Assembly: GCA_964409905.1 (NCBI GenBank)
Contig: CAYPET010000003.1
Location: 62,001-126,000 of the forward strand
Reading direction: 5' to 3'
DNA length: 64,000 bases
Source: JAGNRR01 sp964409905
Lineage (GTDB): Bacteria; Bacteroidota; Bacteroidia; Chitinophagales; Chitinophagaceae
In this document: positions 26,535-35,154 of the stretch, one piece after another
How the letters are laid out: each line of letters starts with the position of its first letter
How positions within the stretch are numbered: position 1 is the stretch's first letter
Translations under genes and position numbers: made by a program
The notes under the pieces: model-generated
What the model saw: the letters and a program-made list of their open reading frames with translations, nothing else
Databases searched by the model: none
Told to the model about the DNA's origin: nothing

Positions 26535-27356
26535 ATGAAATTGAATCAAAACTTTTTTATAGCGCTTGCTACCGCCGCCTTTTTTATCGGATCAGTGAGC
26601 ATTCTCTCTTCTTGTGTAAAAGAAAGAGATTTTGACACCTATGCCGCCGAAGATGCCTCATATGCCATGTGGATATATGATGATGCTATCAATATATTGA
26701 ATGAGGCTTCTAGGTTAAAGACGGGTGACAACCTGATATTATATAAAACAACAGGTTATTGCTCTGAAGTGGTCAATCAGCCGGGTCGAATTATCGTTTC
26801 CTTTGGTAGCAGCGATTGTCTATGCAATGATGGCAGAAACAGACGTGGAAAAATTATTGTAGAATTCCAGGGCAACTATGCAGATAGTGGGCAGGCGCAT
26901 TTCATCACATTTGAAGATTATTTTGTAGACAATAACGAGGTAAATGGCAGTGAGACTGTCACGTTTATGGGGCGTAATGACGCCAATCAGCCTTACTTTA
27001 CAGTTTCGGTAGATGGTATTCTTGATATTGATGACAGCCTGGGCAGCCTTACTTACAATGCTGAATTGGAACGCACTTGGTTAACTGGATCGGAAACAAT
27101 ACAATATGAAGATGATAACTTTGAAATTACCGGCAAAGGGCAGGGTGTGAATATTTATGGCAACAATTATGCATTTAATACCAAAGAATCTGTTCACAAA
27201 CCCACAAACTTAATGTGTCGCTACTTCACCAAAGGCATCTTAGAAGTACAACCTCAGGGGCGTACTTTCAGAAGTATTGATTTTGGCAATGGTAATTGTG
27301 ACAAAACCGCCACGGTGACTATTGATGGCAAACAGCATAATATGATTTTGAAATAG
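26535..27356 (+). CDS. Putative lipoprotein of unknown function
   Basis: The 273-residue product begins with a lipoprotein signal ending in SILSSC, with the lipidated Cys at residue 27. The mature protein is acidic and beta-rich, with four or more further Cys residues (CSEV, CLCND, MCRYF, NGNCDK) that could form disulphides, and has alternating hydrophobic strands that suggest a secreted beta-sandwich. I do not recognise a family with confidence; similar lipoproteins are common in Bacteroidota. It is divergent from dxr and closed by a good terminator. Confidence 0.75.
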   Translation: MKLNQNFFIALATAAFFIGSVSILSSCVKERDFDTYAAEDASYAMWIYDDAINILNEASRLKTGDNLILYKTTGYCSEVVNQPGRIIVSFGSSDCLCNDGRNRRGKIIVEFQGNYADSGQAHFITFEDYFVDNNEVNGSETVTFMGRNDANQPYFTVSVDGILDIDDSLGSLTYNAELERTWLTGSETIQYEDDNFEITGKGQGVNIYGNNYAFNTKESVHKPTNLMCRYFTKGILEVQPQGRTFRSIDFGNGNCDKTATVTIDGKQHNMILK

Positions 27357-27383
27357 TATCCTCCCCTATTCCAACTATACACA

Positions 27384-27420
27384 AAAAGCGAGTAGCCCTA
27401 TCTATTCGCTTTTATTTTTA
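27384..27420 (+). terminator. Intrinsic terminator after the lipoprotein gene
   Basis: AAAAGCGAGTAG (27384-27395) pairs with CTATTCGCTTTT (27402-27413) with a single G-T wobble and a 6-base loop, followed by ATTTTTA. Stem plus U-rich tail is typical. Confidence 0.7.
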
Positions 27421-27468
27421 TCCCAATCATTGGCTTTAGAAATTGCCCCCTAACTTCGCACCTACAAG

Positions 27469-28491
27469 GTGAAATTAAACATTCAAGATAGCGTAAATTT
27501 TTTAGGGAAACTGACCATCCCCAGAGTGTGGAATGGGGTTAAAGTATTGAGTAGTTACTATCTCACAAAGTGGACCAATCGTACTGTTCAGTGGGGCGAA
27601 CCATTTTCGATTTCATTTGAACCGACCACATCCTGCAATCTGCGTTGCCCGGAATGCCCAAGTGGGTTAAGGGCTTTTACCCGCCCACGAGGTATGCTCG
27701 ATCAAGACTTCTTCAGAAAAACAATTGATGAGATGCAATCGAAATTATTCTATCTCATATTTTATTTTCAAGGAGAGCCATACCTCAATCCGGAGTTTTT
27801 AGATATGGTTAAATATGCCGCAGATAAAAAGATTTATACAGCCACCAGCACAAATGCGCATTATATGAATGACGATAATGCCAAGCGCACCGTGGAAAGT
27901 GGATTGGACCGATTAATTATTTCGTTAGATGGTACTACACAAGATGTGTATCAACAATATCGCATCGGTGGTAATATAGATAAAGTATTGGACGGAGCGC
28001 GAAATATTGTCATATGGAAAAAAAAGCTAAAATCCAAAACGCCCTATATATTTTTTCAATTTTTGGTGGTTCGGCCTAACGAGCATCAGATTGAAGATGC
28101 TAAAAAATTAGCCCAGGAGATTGGTGTGGATGATATCCGTTTTAAAACAGCCCAAATCTATGACTATGAAAATGGCAATCCGCTCATCCCTACCATTGAC
28201 AAATATGCGCGATATAAAAAACAAGTTGATGGCACCTATATAATAAAAAATAAGTTGGCTAATAATTGCTGGAAATTGTGGCACGCCTGTGTGATCACAT
28301 GGGATGGATTAGTAGTACCCTGTTGTTTTGATAAAGACGCCATCCACCGTTTGGGAGATTTAAAAACGCAATCTTTTAAAGAAATTTGGCGGGCTCAGGA
28401 GTATAAAGACTTTCGGGCAGCACTGATACAGGGTCGCCAAAACATTGACATTTGTTCAAACTGCAGCGACGGCACTAAAGTCTGGGAGTAG
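27469..28491 (+). CDS. Radical SAM/SPASM domain protein
   Basis: A 340-residue radical SAM enzyme. The N-terminal part carries the [4Fe-4S] motif C56-N-L-R-C60-P-E-C63 and a barrel with FYFQGEPYLNPEF and LIISLDGTTQDVY. The C-terminal part has the Cys pattern of a SPASM domain (NCWKLWHAC, VPCCFDKD, and a final ICSNCSDG), expected to bind auxiliary iron-sulphur clusters. SPASM enzymes commonly mature peptides or dehydrogenases; no substrate peptide gene is seen nearby. The start is GTG at 27469. A TAACTTCGC sequence about 25 bases upstream resembles a weak -7 element. The stop lies 2 bases from that of the next, convergent gene. Confidence 0.87.
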   Translation: MKLNIQDSVNFLGKLTIPRVWNGVKVLSSYYLTKWTNRTVQWGEPFSISFEPTTSCNLRCPECPSGLRAFTRPRGMLDQDFFRKTIDEMQSKLFYLIFYFQGEPYLNPEFLDMVKYAADKKIYTATSTNAHYMNDDNAKRTVESGLDRLIISLDGTTQDVYQQYRIGGNIDKVLDGARNIVIWKKKLKSKTPYIFFQFLVVRPNEHQIEDAKKLAQEIGVDDIRFKTAQIYDYENGNPLIPTIDKYARYKKQVDGTYIIKNKLANNCWKLWHACVITWDGLVVPCCFDKDAIHRLGDLKTQSFKEIWRAQEYKDFRAALIQGRQNIDICSNCSDGTKVWE

Positions 28492-28493
28492 CC

Positions 28494-29003
28494 TTAGTGG
28501 GAGTAAATAAACTCGTTACTGATAAAATCACCATTTGAATTGGTACTAACCTCCGTCAGCTTCAAGATGTTCTCACCTAAGCCAGTTAAAAATTGTTCAC
28601 GAATGGCAAATACAGTATCATTTGGTGCAGCGGGCATATTGTAGGTGATATATGTATCAGTGTACTTGATTTTTGTTTCCTTATTTATAAACTCCCATCG
28701 TCCTTTACGTATAATGTCCGGGTCGCCAGCATTGCATTTGGAGTTCCCCTCGGATATATTATAGGTGCTGTCTGTAGGAAAATCTAAGATATTATCTTGG
28801 TTGCAGCCCGGAAGCAAATCATAAGAGCCTTGCCAGGCCCCGTTATTGACTTTTATCTGTGCATTTACCAATTTCCATGGTGCTTGCGTCAGCAATTTGG
28901 TCGAGGTCTTTGGTTTTACGAAATTCTCGTCCGTTTCTTTTTTGCATGATAGGCCAATGATGATAATCAAAACAAATGATAGTATGCTAAACGATTTAAC
29001 CAT
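28494..29003 (-). CDS. Lipocalin-like lipoprotein
   Basis: The 169-residue product has a lipoprotein signal (IGLSC-K, Cys at residue 20). The mature part has the layout of small Bacteroidota lipocalin-like lipoproteins: a TQAPWKLVNAQIK strand, a DSTYNIS strand, a GRWEFINKETKIKYTD strand and a final ILKLTEV strand. Function in this family is unknown. It follows the PKD lipoprotein gene on the same strand after 160 bases, so it may or may not belong to that operon. Confidence 0.7.
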   Translation of the reverse strand: MVKSFSILSFVLIIIIGLSCKKETDENFVKPKTSTKLLTQAPWKLVNAQIKVNNGAWQGSYDLLPGCNQDNILDFPTDSTYNISEGNSKCNAGDPDIIRKGRWEFINKETKIKYTDTYITYNMPAAPNDTVFAIREQFLTGLGENILKLTEVSTNSNGDFISNEFIYSH

Positions 29004-29163
29004 GAAAATTAAATTTGGGTAAAAGTAAGTAAATTTATGTGAACGATATAAAACATATTGCTCTTGCCCGTATCAATTTCTTAGTGCTATGCGCATTGTT
29101 ATTATTTTGACAAGCTATGATAAAGTACCGAAAAAACATGGCGTTGATATCTTTTTAAAAAAA

Positions 29164-30300
29164 CTAAGGGTGGGCGACAGTAATACTTATGCTGCTTCCC
29201 TTTATAGCAATTGAATCAGCGGGATTTTGCACATTGTACAAGAATCCGTTCACGGTACCCTGCAATCCGATAGTTTTTTGGCCAAATTGGTTCAAGTCAT
29301 ACCCATAAGCTTCATTCATATTAAAAACAACCTTGCCTGACTGGTCTGTACCATTGTTTTTATACGAAGAATACGTTTTACCGCCGGTATTATAGGTAAT
29401 AACACAGGCTTTGTAAGGAGGTCTGATGTTGGTGATAGTATTCGGTATTGAGACTATATCAAACAAAAAGGTTGCCAAACAAGGCTGGCTTGTATTTTGC
29501 AAAATACCACGCCAGCTTGAACTTATACCAGGGCGTGTAGCGGTTAGCTCCACCATATGTTTGAGCGAATCTGTATACATCACAATGGCATTCAGACCCT
29601 GGCCCAATTGACCGTTACCAAAATCCCAAAAATAGGCAGTGAAACCCTGACTTGCCGAAAGTGCAAAACTATCGAATGTCGGGTTAGTAGCTACATCAAA
29701 TTGTACTTGACTGTTGAGAATGTCGGCAAGGTTAATGGTATTGGTGATTGAATCTACGCAACCAATCAGTCCATTATTCGATACCATGGTCACATCAACA
29801 GTCTGCAAATTTGGCGAATATGTGTGCATAACGCTGTCACCGGTGGCAGTGCTGCCATCTCCAAAATCCCAAAAAGTAATACCCCCATTAGACAATAAAT
29901 TGATGAAGTTCAATTGCATCAAGCCTGTAGCCACAAAAGTCGAATCTTGTGATAAAGAGTAAAATGCAGACTGGTTAAAAACATTTGCCAGAATATCATC
30001 ATTCTTTACCGAGTCATATCCATAAAATTCAAAACGCAAGTAATTCTGTGATGAGTCTGCCTTATCGCGAAACTCACCTTGCATTACCAATACATCTCGA
30101 CTACCGGCATCGCGGTAATTAGTGTATAAATAATAATTATTCTCTCCCGCCTGAAAATTAACTGGCAGGCCATCAATAGTACCTTCAAACAAGAACCGCA
30201 CAGCCCCTATATCATTGGAGACGAGTTCCTTTTGACAAGAAAACTGACCCAGCAATAGGCATAACAGCATGAATATCTTGGCGTGTTTCATTTTCATCAT
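29164..30300 (-). CDS. PKD-domain lipoprotein in the ECF sigma operon
   Basis: The 378-residue product has a lipoprotein signal (GQFSC-Q, Cys at 22), then about 110 residues of beta-rich sequence, then two PKD-like motifs: WDFGDGSTATGD with a following HTYSP, and WDFGNGQLGQG. PKD domains are immunoglobulin-like folds found in surface proteins and often bind carbohydrate or protein. It overlaps the preceding dual-membrane protein by 4 bases (ATGA), which implies translational coupling and joint function. Likely anchored in the outer membrane, possibly as a ligand-sensing or accessory part of the sigma regulator; that role is inferred. Confidence 0.8.
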   Translation of the reverse strand: MMKMKHAKIFMLLCLLLGQFSCQKELVSNDIGAVRFLFEGTIDGLPVNFQAGENNYYLYTNYRDAGSRDVLVMQGEFRDKADSSQNYLRFEFYGYDSVKNDDILANVFNQSAFYSLSQDSTFVATGLMQLNFINLLSNGGITFWDFGDGSTATGDSVMHTYSPNLQTVDVTMVSNNGLIGCVDSITNTINLADILNSQVQFDVATNPTFDSFALSASQGFTAYFWDFGNGQLGQGLNAIVMYTDSLKHMVELTATRPGISSSWRGILQNTSQPCLATFLFDIVSIPNTITNIRPPYKACVITYNTGGKTYSSYKNNGTDQSGKVVFNMNEAYGYDLNQFGQKTIGLQGTVNGFLYNVQNPADSIAIKGSSISITVAHP

Positions 30301-31856
30301 TTTTTAAATTTATACCGCACTGCTATACCGGCCCTGGCGTTCCGATCAGTATACGTGTTATTGAAATAATCATTTTTTGTCATATCAAAGAGTCCCTGCT
30401 GATAAAACCCAGCAATACTTACTTGGGGCATAATATCGTATTCAATACCAAAATTAAAATTGACATCCAAAAATCGCAACCCGCTCATGTAGCCAAACCT
30501 TCTTTCTTGAACATTGTATTTCGCATCTTCGTAGATGCTTATGGAATTAAGGCCAAAATTCAATCCGGCACCGCCAAATACTGCCAATCGTGGACGCAGT
30601 TTGTAGGCAAACTGCACCGGAACAACCATTTGCAATAAATTTTTTCTGGTTACGCTAAGCACTGAGCTATCCTTATCAAAACTATATCGAATACGACTAC
30701 CCTCCTCCGTAATATTCAAGTGACTTATGTAAGACATATAGGCAGATAAGTAGATGCTCATTCTATCGGAGAAACTATACTGATACCCAAGCCCAAGACT
30801 AGGACTAAAGCCCCATTTGACATTGCCCTGCGAGTTACCCATGTAGCCTCTTGCATTTGCTATACCCGCCAACAAATAAAATGTAGATGGTTGGGGCTGA
30901 TACGCTAATGGTTCTTTTTTTGAGGTCGAGCTTGAAGCGCTCTTTGCTGATGCTGCAATTACATTCTTTATTGAATCGCTTTTTTCTTTACCCAATGGCA
31001 CCATAACTTCGGTATAGGTATATTGCTCCAACCCTTTAACGTATCGAGGATTAAGTTTTTGATAATCTTCGGGGCTGCGGTAAAGACGTTTGTCACCGAG
31101 CATTGTAACTGCATTTCTGACGAAGATTTCATTCATTTCCTTTTGAGGCGCCTCCTCTTTTGCCAGCGGTATTGTCTTTATTCCCTTCTGGCTCGCTGAA
31201 GGTTGTGGCGCTGTTGTTGTTTCATGATGTTTGGAAAGGCTTTTTGTCGAGCTTATCTCTTCGCTGCTCTTAACACCTTGAGCCAAAACATTCCTTCGTA
31301 ACGCATCGTTCTCAGCCTTACCTTTTGGTTCATCTTGAAAGTCAGATTCGCTCGATTTTTCAACTTTTGTAGATTGTGCTGAATGAACCACTAAATTAGC
31401 TGATGGTTGACGCTTGGCTGGTTGTTTACTTGCCGGTTGCCGATTTTTTCTGGGTGGGGTCAATATGGTTTGTTGTTCAGTTTCAGTTTGTTTATTCGTG
31501 GTGGCTATATCATTATGATCCAAGACACTTACTTGTTGGGCTTGCTTCGTTTCTGTTTTAGGTTGATTTAATGTTGTATTCGAATGATTTTTTACTTCTA
31601 CGGCACTCGGCAAATTGTTTGCAGAAGCACTACTTTCCTTGGTTGTATTGCCGTTCCGGAAATTATTCAATGCGGTTAAAGCGGTTCCTATCAGCAAGGT
31701 AACTACTATAATAAATAGCCAAAAAGGTCTTTTCTTCTTATCCTCTTCATCGAGCCGGCGCTGTGCGTCTGCCCAATGTTTTTCATTGACCTCAAAATGC
31801 AACTCTTGCATCTTTTGCTTCAAAAAGTTATCGATATGGTGCTGATTATTTTCCAT
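30297..31856 (-). CDS. Dual-membrane-spanning putative anti-sigma factor
   Basis: From the ATG at 31856 the protein has 519 residues and four parts: a charged cytoplasmic head (about 1-44, with two short helices), one inner-membrane helix (about 45-64, FWLFIIVVTLLIGTALTAL), a roughly 260-residue linker rich in Ser, Thr, Gln, Lys and Pro, and a C-terminal outer-membrane beta barrel (about 323-519) with strands such as FYLLAGIANARG, SLGLGYQYSF and FGGAGLNFGL, ending YKFKK. A single chain would thus run from cytoplasm to outer membrane. This is the layout of dual membrane-spanning anti-sigma factors described in Bacteroides. Its ATG overlaps the end of the ECF sigma gene by 11 bases. A TTG six bases earlier is an alternative start. 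Confidence 0.78.
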   Translation of the reverse strand: MENNQHHIDNFLKQKMQELHFEVNEKHWADAQRRLDEEDKKKRPFWLFIIVVTLLIGTALTALNNFRNGNTTKESSASANNLPSAVEVKNHSNTTLNQPKTETKQAQQVSVLDHNDIATTNKQTETEQQTILTPPRKNRQPASKQPAKRQPSANLVVHSAQSTKVEKSSESDFQDEPKGKAENDALRRNVLAQGVKSSEEISSTKSLSKHHETTTAPQPSASQKGIKTIPLAKEEAPQKEMNEIFVRNAVTMLGDKRLYRSPEDYQKLNPRYVKGLEQYTYTEVMVPLGKEKSDSIKNVIAASAKSASSSTSKKEPLAYQPQPSTFYLLAGIANARGYMGNSQGNVKWGFSPSLGLGYQYSFSDRMSIYLSAYMSYISHLNITEEGSRIRYSFDKDSSVLSVTRKNLLQMVVPVQFAYKLRPRLAVFGGAGLNFGLNSISIYEDAKYNVQERRFGYMSGLRFLDVNFNFGIEYDIMPQVSIAGFYQQGLFDMTKNDYFNNTYTDRNARAGIAVRYKFKK

Positions 31857-32412
31857 AAGCAATGCTTTTAGTTTGTTGACATAATAATTCTTTCATCATT
31901 TTACGTGCTTTATGCAGGTGCCAACGCGACAATGTTTCTTTTATATCCAACATATCGCCTATTTCTTTGTGCGAATAGCCATCTATGGCATAAAGGTTTA
32001 GGATAGTAGCAGTAGGCTCGGGTAGTTGACGCATGTAGTTGAGTATTTCGTTGGCATCGTGTGCATGATTTAATTCGTTAGTGGTCGACTCTTGTTCTTT
32101 CCAATCGGCAGGCATGGTGGCTGATATTTGAATCATGTCTTTATAATTCTTTGATTTTCTGAATATATCAATGGCTGTATTAACACCTGCCCGCCATACG
32201 TAAGCCTCAACAGAGGCAGTCAACGTTTGAAATCGCTCAATCTTACGGATCAATCGCATAAAAGACTCATTAATAATCTCTTGGATATCCTCGTCGTTTT
32301 TTGCATAGCGATATCCCACTCTTGCCAATATGGGGTAGCAAAACTCATAAAAGGCTCTTTGGGCTTTCCTGTTCCCAGCCATACAACCCTGTATTATTTG
32401 TTCTTCTATCAA
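31846..32412 (-). CDS. ECF-family RNA polymerase sigma factor
   Basis: A 188-residue sigma-70-family factor of the extracytoplasmic-function group. Region 2 lies at about residues 25-95 (YPILARVGYRYAKNDEDIQEIINESFMRL in pieces, then VWRAGVNTAIDIFR), and region 4 at about 125-180 with the helix-turn-helix YSHKEIGDMLDIKETLSRWHLHKAR. No region 1 or 3 is present. Genes downstream overlap it, first the membrane-spanning regulator, then the PKD lipoprotein, so it is likely held inactive by the regulator until an envelope signal arrives. Region 4 wording is like that of Bacteroidota ECF factors. Target promoters unknown. Confidence 0.92.
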   Translation of the reverse strand: MIEEQIIQGCMAGNRKAQRAFYEFCYPILARVGYRYAKNDEDIQEIINESFMRLIRKIERFQTLTASVEAYVWRAGVNTAIDIFRKSKNYKDMIQISATMPADWKEQESTTNELNHAHDANEILNYMRQLPEPTATILNLYAIDGYSHKEIGDMLDIKETLSRWHLHKARKMMKELLCQQTKSIAYGK

Positions 32413-32658
32413 TCCTAGGCGCTGTGATTAAACCATGCTATATCAAACTAATAACGAATTAAATATGGCATTCGTTAGTAAAAATAAGGAAATGGCGAAT
32501 CTTTTGTTTTTTCAAAGTTCAGCCCACCATAGCAATTAGGTATGCTGATGTGGCTACTGAATTAGCGAATCTTCAAAAAATGGCACACTTTCCTGCCTCA
32601 TACAGCATAATAAAGTTTTCCACGTACTTAAAACTTATTATCATTTTTCCATAATCTT

Positions 32659-32688
32659 TTTGGTTTTTAGTCAAATAGCATATTTTCG
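32659..32688 (+). promoter_or_regulatory. Candidate promoter of acpP-fabF
   Basis: TTTG at 32659-32662 is followed after 18 bases by TAttTTCG (32681-32688), one base off the TAnnTTTG consensus. The acpP ATG lies 20 bases further on. Confidence 0.4.
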
Positions 32689-32707
32689 CAGTCTAAAATT
32701 AAATTCT

Positions 32708-32944
32708 ATGTCAGATATAGCTGAAAGAGTAAAAAAAATCATCGTTGATAAATTAGGTGTTGACGAAGGAGAAGTAAATAACGAAGCAAGCTTCACAAAC
32801 GATTTAGGAGCTGATTCGTTAGATCAGGTAGAGCTTATTATGGAGTTCGAGAAAGAATTCAACCTTTCTATACCAGATGAAAAAGCCGAAACAATCGCTA
32901 CCGTTGGTGATGCGGTTACTTATCTTGAAGAACACGCAAAATAA
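32708..32944 (+). CDS. acpP: Acyl carrier protein
   Basis: ACP carries growing acyl chains on a phosphopantetheine arm in fatty-acid synthesis. The 78-residue acidic protein starts MSDIAERVKKII and has the DSLDQVELIMEFE motif with the modified Ser at residue 37. The frame opens 16 codons earlier, but the ATG at 32708 gives the normal family length. It lies 22 bases before fabF, the usual acpP-fabF order. Confidence 0.96.
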   Translation: MSDIAERVKKIIVDKLGVDEGEVNNEASFTNDLGADSLDQVELIMEFEKEFNLSIPDEKAETIATVGDAVTYLEEHAK

Positions 32945-32966
32945 TTATTTGCTCAGAAATTAATAT

Positions 32967-34214
32967 ATGGAATTAAAACGCGTAGTCGTTACAGGACTCG
33001 GCGCCCTTACGCCCATTGGCAATACCATTTCAGCCTATTGGAATGGTTTGGTAAATGGCGTATCCGGCGCCGATTTCATTACCCTCTTCAATGCTGAAAA
33101 ATTTAAAACCCAATTCGCATGTGAGGTAAAGAATTTTGTTCCTGAAGATTTCATAGATCGTAAAGAGGCAAGACGATTAGATCGTTTTTCTCAATTTGCT
33201 TTGGCTTGTAGCGAACAAGCCATACAAGATGCCAAGCTTGGCGAGGCAGAAATAAACAAAGATCGCGTAGGTGTGATATGGGCTAGTGGCATAGGTGGTA
33301 TCAATACGTTTCAAGATGAAATGCAAGGTTTTTTTACCGGTGATGGCACCCCACGTTTCAACCCATTCTTCATACCAAAAATGATATCCGACATCGCCGC
33401 CGGACATATATCTATGCGGCATGGATATCGTGGCCCCAACTATTGCACCGTTAGTGCTTGCGCATCATCCTCACATGCATTAATCGATGCCTCTCATTAT
33501 ATCAGACTCGGCAAGGCCGATGTGATTGTTTGTGGAGGCTCAGAGGCTGCCGTTAACGAAGCTGGTGTAGGCGGATTTAACGCCATGAAAGCCCTTAGCG
33601 AGCGAAACGATGACCCAAAAACAGCTTCAAGACCGTTTGATAAAGAACGTGATGGTTTTGTTTTGGGTGAGGGAGCAGGCTGTTTGATTCTGGAAGAATA
33701 CGAACACGCCAAGGCCAGAGGTGCCAAAATTTATGCGGAATTGGTAGGCTCGGCTGCTACAGCTGATGCCCACCACATGACAGCTCCACACCCTGAAGGC
33801 TTGGGTGTAATATTGGTAATGAATAATGCACTTGAGGACGCAGAGTTACAACCAGAACAAGTAGATTATATAAACGTTCATGGTACATCAACTCCTTTGG
33901 GTGACATTGCTGAAATTACCGCTATACAAAATGTATTTGGTGAACATACATACAATCTGAATATTAGCTCAACAAAATCCATGACAGGTCACCTGTTGGG
34001 CGCAGCAGGCGCTATTGAGGCCATCGCCTCTGTACTTGCGCTTGAAAACAATCTGGTACCACCTACCATAAACCACAGTAATGTTGATGACAGCTTTGAC
34101 CCACGTATCAACTTTACGCTAAACAAAGCTCAGGAACGTGACTTACAAGTAGTTATAAGTAATACTTTCGGTTTTGGAGGGCACAATGCCTCAGTAATAT
34201 TCAAAAAAATATAG
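32967..34214 (+). CDS. fabF: 3-oxoacyl-ACP synthase II (FabF)
   Basis: FabF condenses malonyl-ACP with acyl-ACP to elongate fatty acids. The 415-residue product has the catalytic triad: Cys165 in VSACASSSHA, His305 in NVHGTSTPLGD, and His342 in TKSMTGHLLGAAGA. The N-terminus KRVVVTGLGALTPIGN and the C-terminal SNTFGFGGHNA motif are standard. Part of acpP-fabF and probably cotranscribed with rnc, as in many bacteria. Confidence 0.96.
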   Translation: MELKRVVVTGLGALTPIGNTISAYWNGLVNGVSGADFITLFNAEKFKTQFACEVKNFVPEDFIDRKEARRLDRFSQFALACSEQAIQDAKLGEAEINKDRVGVIWASGIGGINTFQDEMQGFFTGDGTPRFNPFFIPKMISDIAAGHISMRHGYRGPNYCTVSACASSSHALIDASHYIRLGKADVIVCGGSEAAVNEAGVGGFNAMKALSERNDDPKTASRPFDKERDGFVLGEGAGCLILEEYEHAKARGAKIYAELVGSAATADAHHMTAPHPEGLGVILVMNNALEDAELQPEQVDYINVHGTSTPLGDIAEITAIQNVFGEHTYNLNISSTKSMTGHLLGAAGAIEAIASVLALENNLVPPTINHSNVDDSFDPRINFTLNKAQERDLQVVISNTFGFGGHNASVIFKKI

Positions 34215-34232
34215 CCCATAAGAAGACGGGCT
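34213..34232 (+). terminator. Weak hairpin at the end of fabF
   Basis: AGCCC (34213-34217) pairs with GGGCT (34228-34232) around a 10-base loop, starting inside the stop codon and followed by TATTCTG. Too short and without a clean U-tract, so readthrough to rnc is likely. Confidence 0.3.
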
Positions 34233-34331
34233 TATTCTGAATTTAGTCCTTTTTAGTTTTTGTTGTCCAATATTTATTGCAGTAGAAAACATTTTTATTT
34301 TATTTAGGCTTGGCTTAATTTTCCCAATAAT

Positions 34332-35048
34332 TTGGCTTTAGTACCTAAAATAATCGTTCGCTTTTTTGTAAAGGATACGCCACGCTACAAACGTTTGCAG
34401 GCTGTGCTCGGATTTACACCGGGCGATGAGAGTTTGTATGAACTGGCATTGTGCCATAGCTCAAGTGCGAAAGACCCTGCCGAAAATAATGAACGTCTCG
34501 AGTTTTTGGGTGATGCAATTTTAGGGTCGATTATTGGGGAATACTTATTCCACAAATACCCAACGAAACCTGAAGGTTACCTCACAGATATGCGATCGAA
34601 AATTGTAAATCGTAAAAAACTAAATGAAGTAGGAAAAAAAATTGGCTTGCAGGATTTGATGGATTACAATGACAAAGATTACTTCCTACGCAACTCCCCG
34701 ATATTTGGTAATGCTTTTGAAGCCCTGCTAGGAGCCATATACCTTGACAAAGGATATATTAAAACTAAAAAATTCATTCATAAACGTATGATCACGCCAT
34801 TTATTGATGTGGAAGAATTGGAACAAATTGAAGCCAACATCAAAAACAAACTCATAGGCTGGGCAAAACGTGAAGAAAAAGAGCTTGAGTTTGTAGAATT
34901 AGCGCCGGAACCTTCCCATAATGGGCGGCAGCGTTTTCATATTGGCATCATGTTAGATGGTCAACTTATATGCACAGGCGCTGCACTGACTAAAAAAGAG
35001 GCCAGCAAAAAAGCGGCTGAGGAGGCGATACAAATCTTAGAAGCCTGA
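34332..35048 (+). CDS. rnc: Ribonuclease III
   Basis: RNase III cuts double-stranded RNA in rRNA processing. The 238-residue product has the signature NERLEFLGDAIL (53-64) with the catalytic Glu and Asp, a second acidic patch at FGNAFEALLGAIYLDKGY, and a C-terminal double-strand RNA-binding domain (FHIGIMLDGQLICTG, KKEASKKAAEEAIQIL). The start is a TTG at 34332; no ATG lies near, and the N-terminus otherwise matches family length. Confidence 0.94.
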   Translation: MALVPKIIVRFFVKDTPRYKRLQAVLGFTPGDESLYELALCHSSSAKDPAENNERLEFLGDAILGSIIGEYLFHKYPTKPEGYLTDMRSKIVNRKKLNEVGKKIGLQDLMDYNDKDYFLRNSPIFGNAFEALLGAIYLDKGYIKTKKFIHKRMITPFIDVEELEQIEANIKNKLIGWAKREEKELEFVELAPEPSHNGRQRFHIGIMLDGQLICTGAALTKKEASKKAAEEAIQILEA

Positions 35049-35068
35049 TTTGTCTTAGTTAGAATATC

Positions 35069-35108
35069 AAGCAATGGTATTAATAATATTTTAAAAGTAC
35101 CATTGCTT
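35069..35108. terminator. Long inverted repeat between rnc and ssrA
   Basis: A perfect 11-base inverted repeat (AAGCAATGGTA at 35069-35079, TACCATTGCTT at 35098-35108) with an 18-base A+T-rich loop. It lies just after rnc and just before the ssrA -7 element. It lacks a U-tract, so it may be a weak terminator, an RNase III/processing site for the rnc message, or a stability element. Confidence 0.45.
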
Positions 35109-35130
35109 CAAATCCAAAATTTAAAATCCC

Positions 35131-35138
35131 TACCTTTG
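35131..35138 (+). promoter_or_regulatory. -7 element of ssrA
   Basis: A perfect TAccTTTG is placed 16 bases before the mature 5' end of tmRNA, which would put transcription start within about ten bases of that end and leave little 5' leader for processing. A TTG at 35103-35105 is rather far (25 bases) to be the -33 partner. Confidence 0.5.
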
Positions 35139-35154
35139 CTTTCCACTTTTAATT

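Noticed and set aside
32581..32597. TGGCAC...CTGC resembling a sigma-54 promoter before acpP
   Set aside because: The distance from the first GG base to the GC is 13 instead of 12 bases, which RpoN does not tolerate; a normal -33/-7 pair is closer to acpP.
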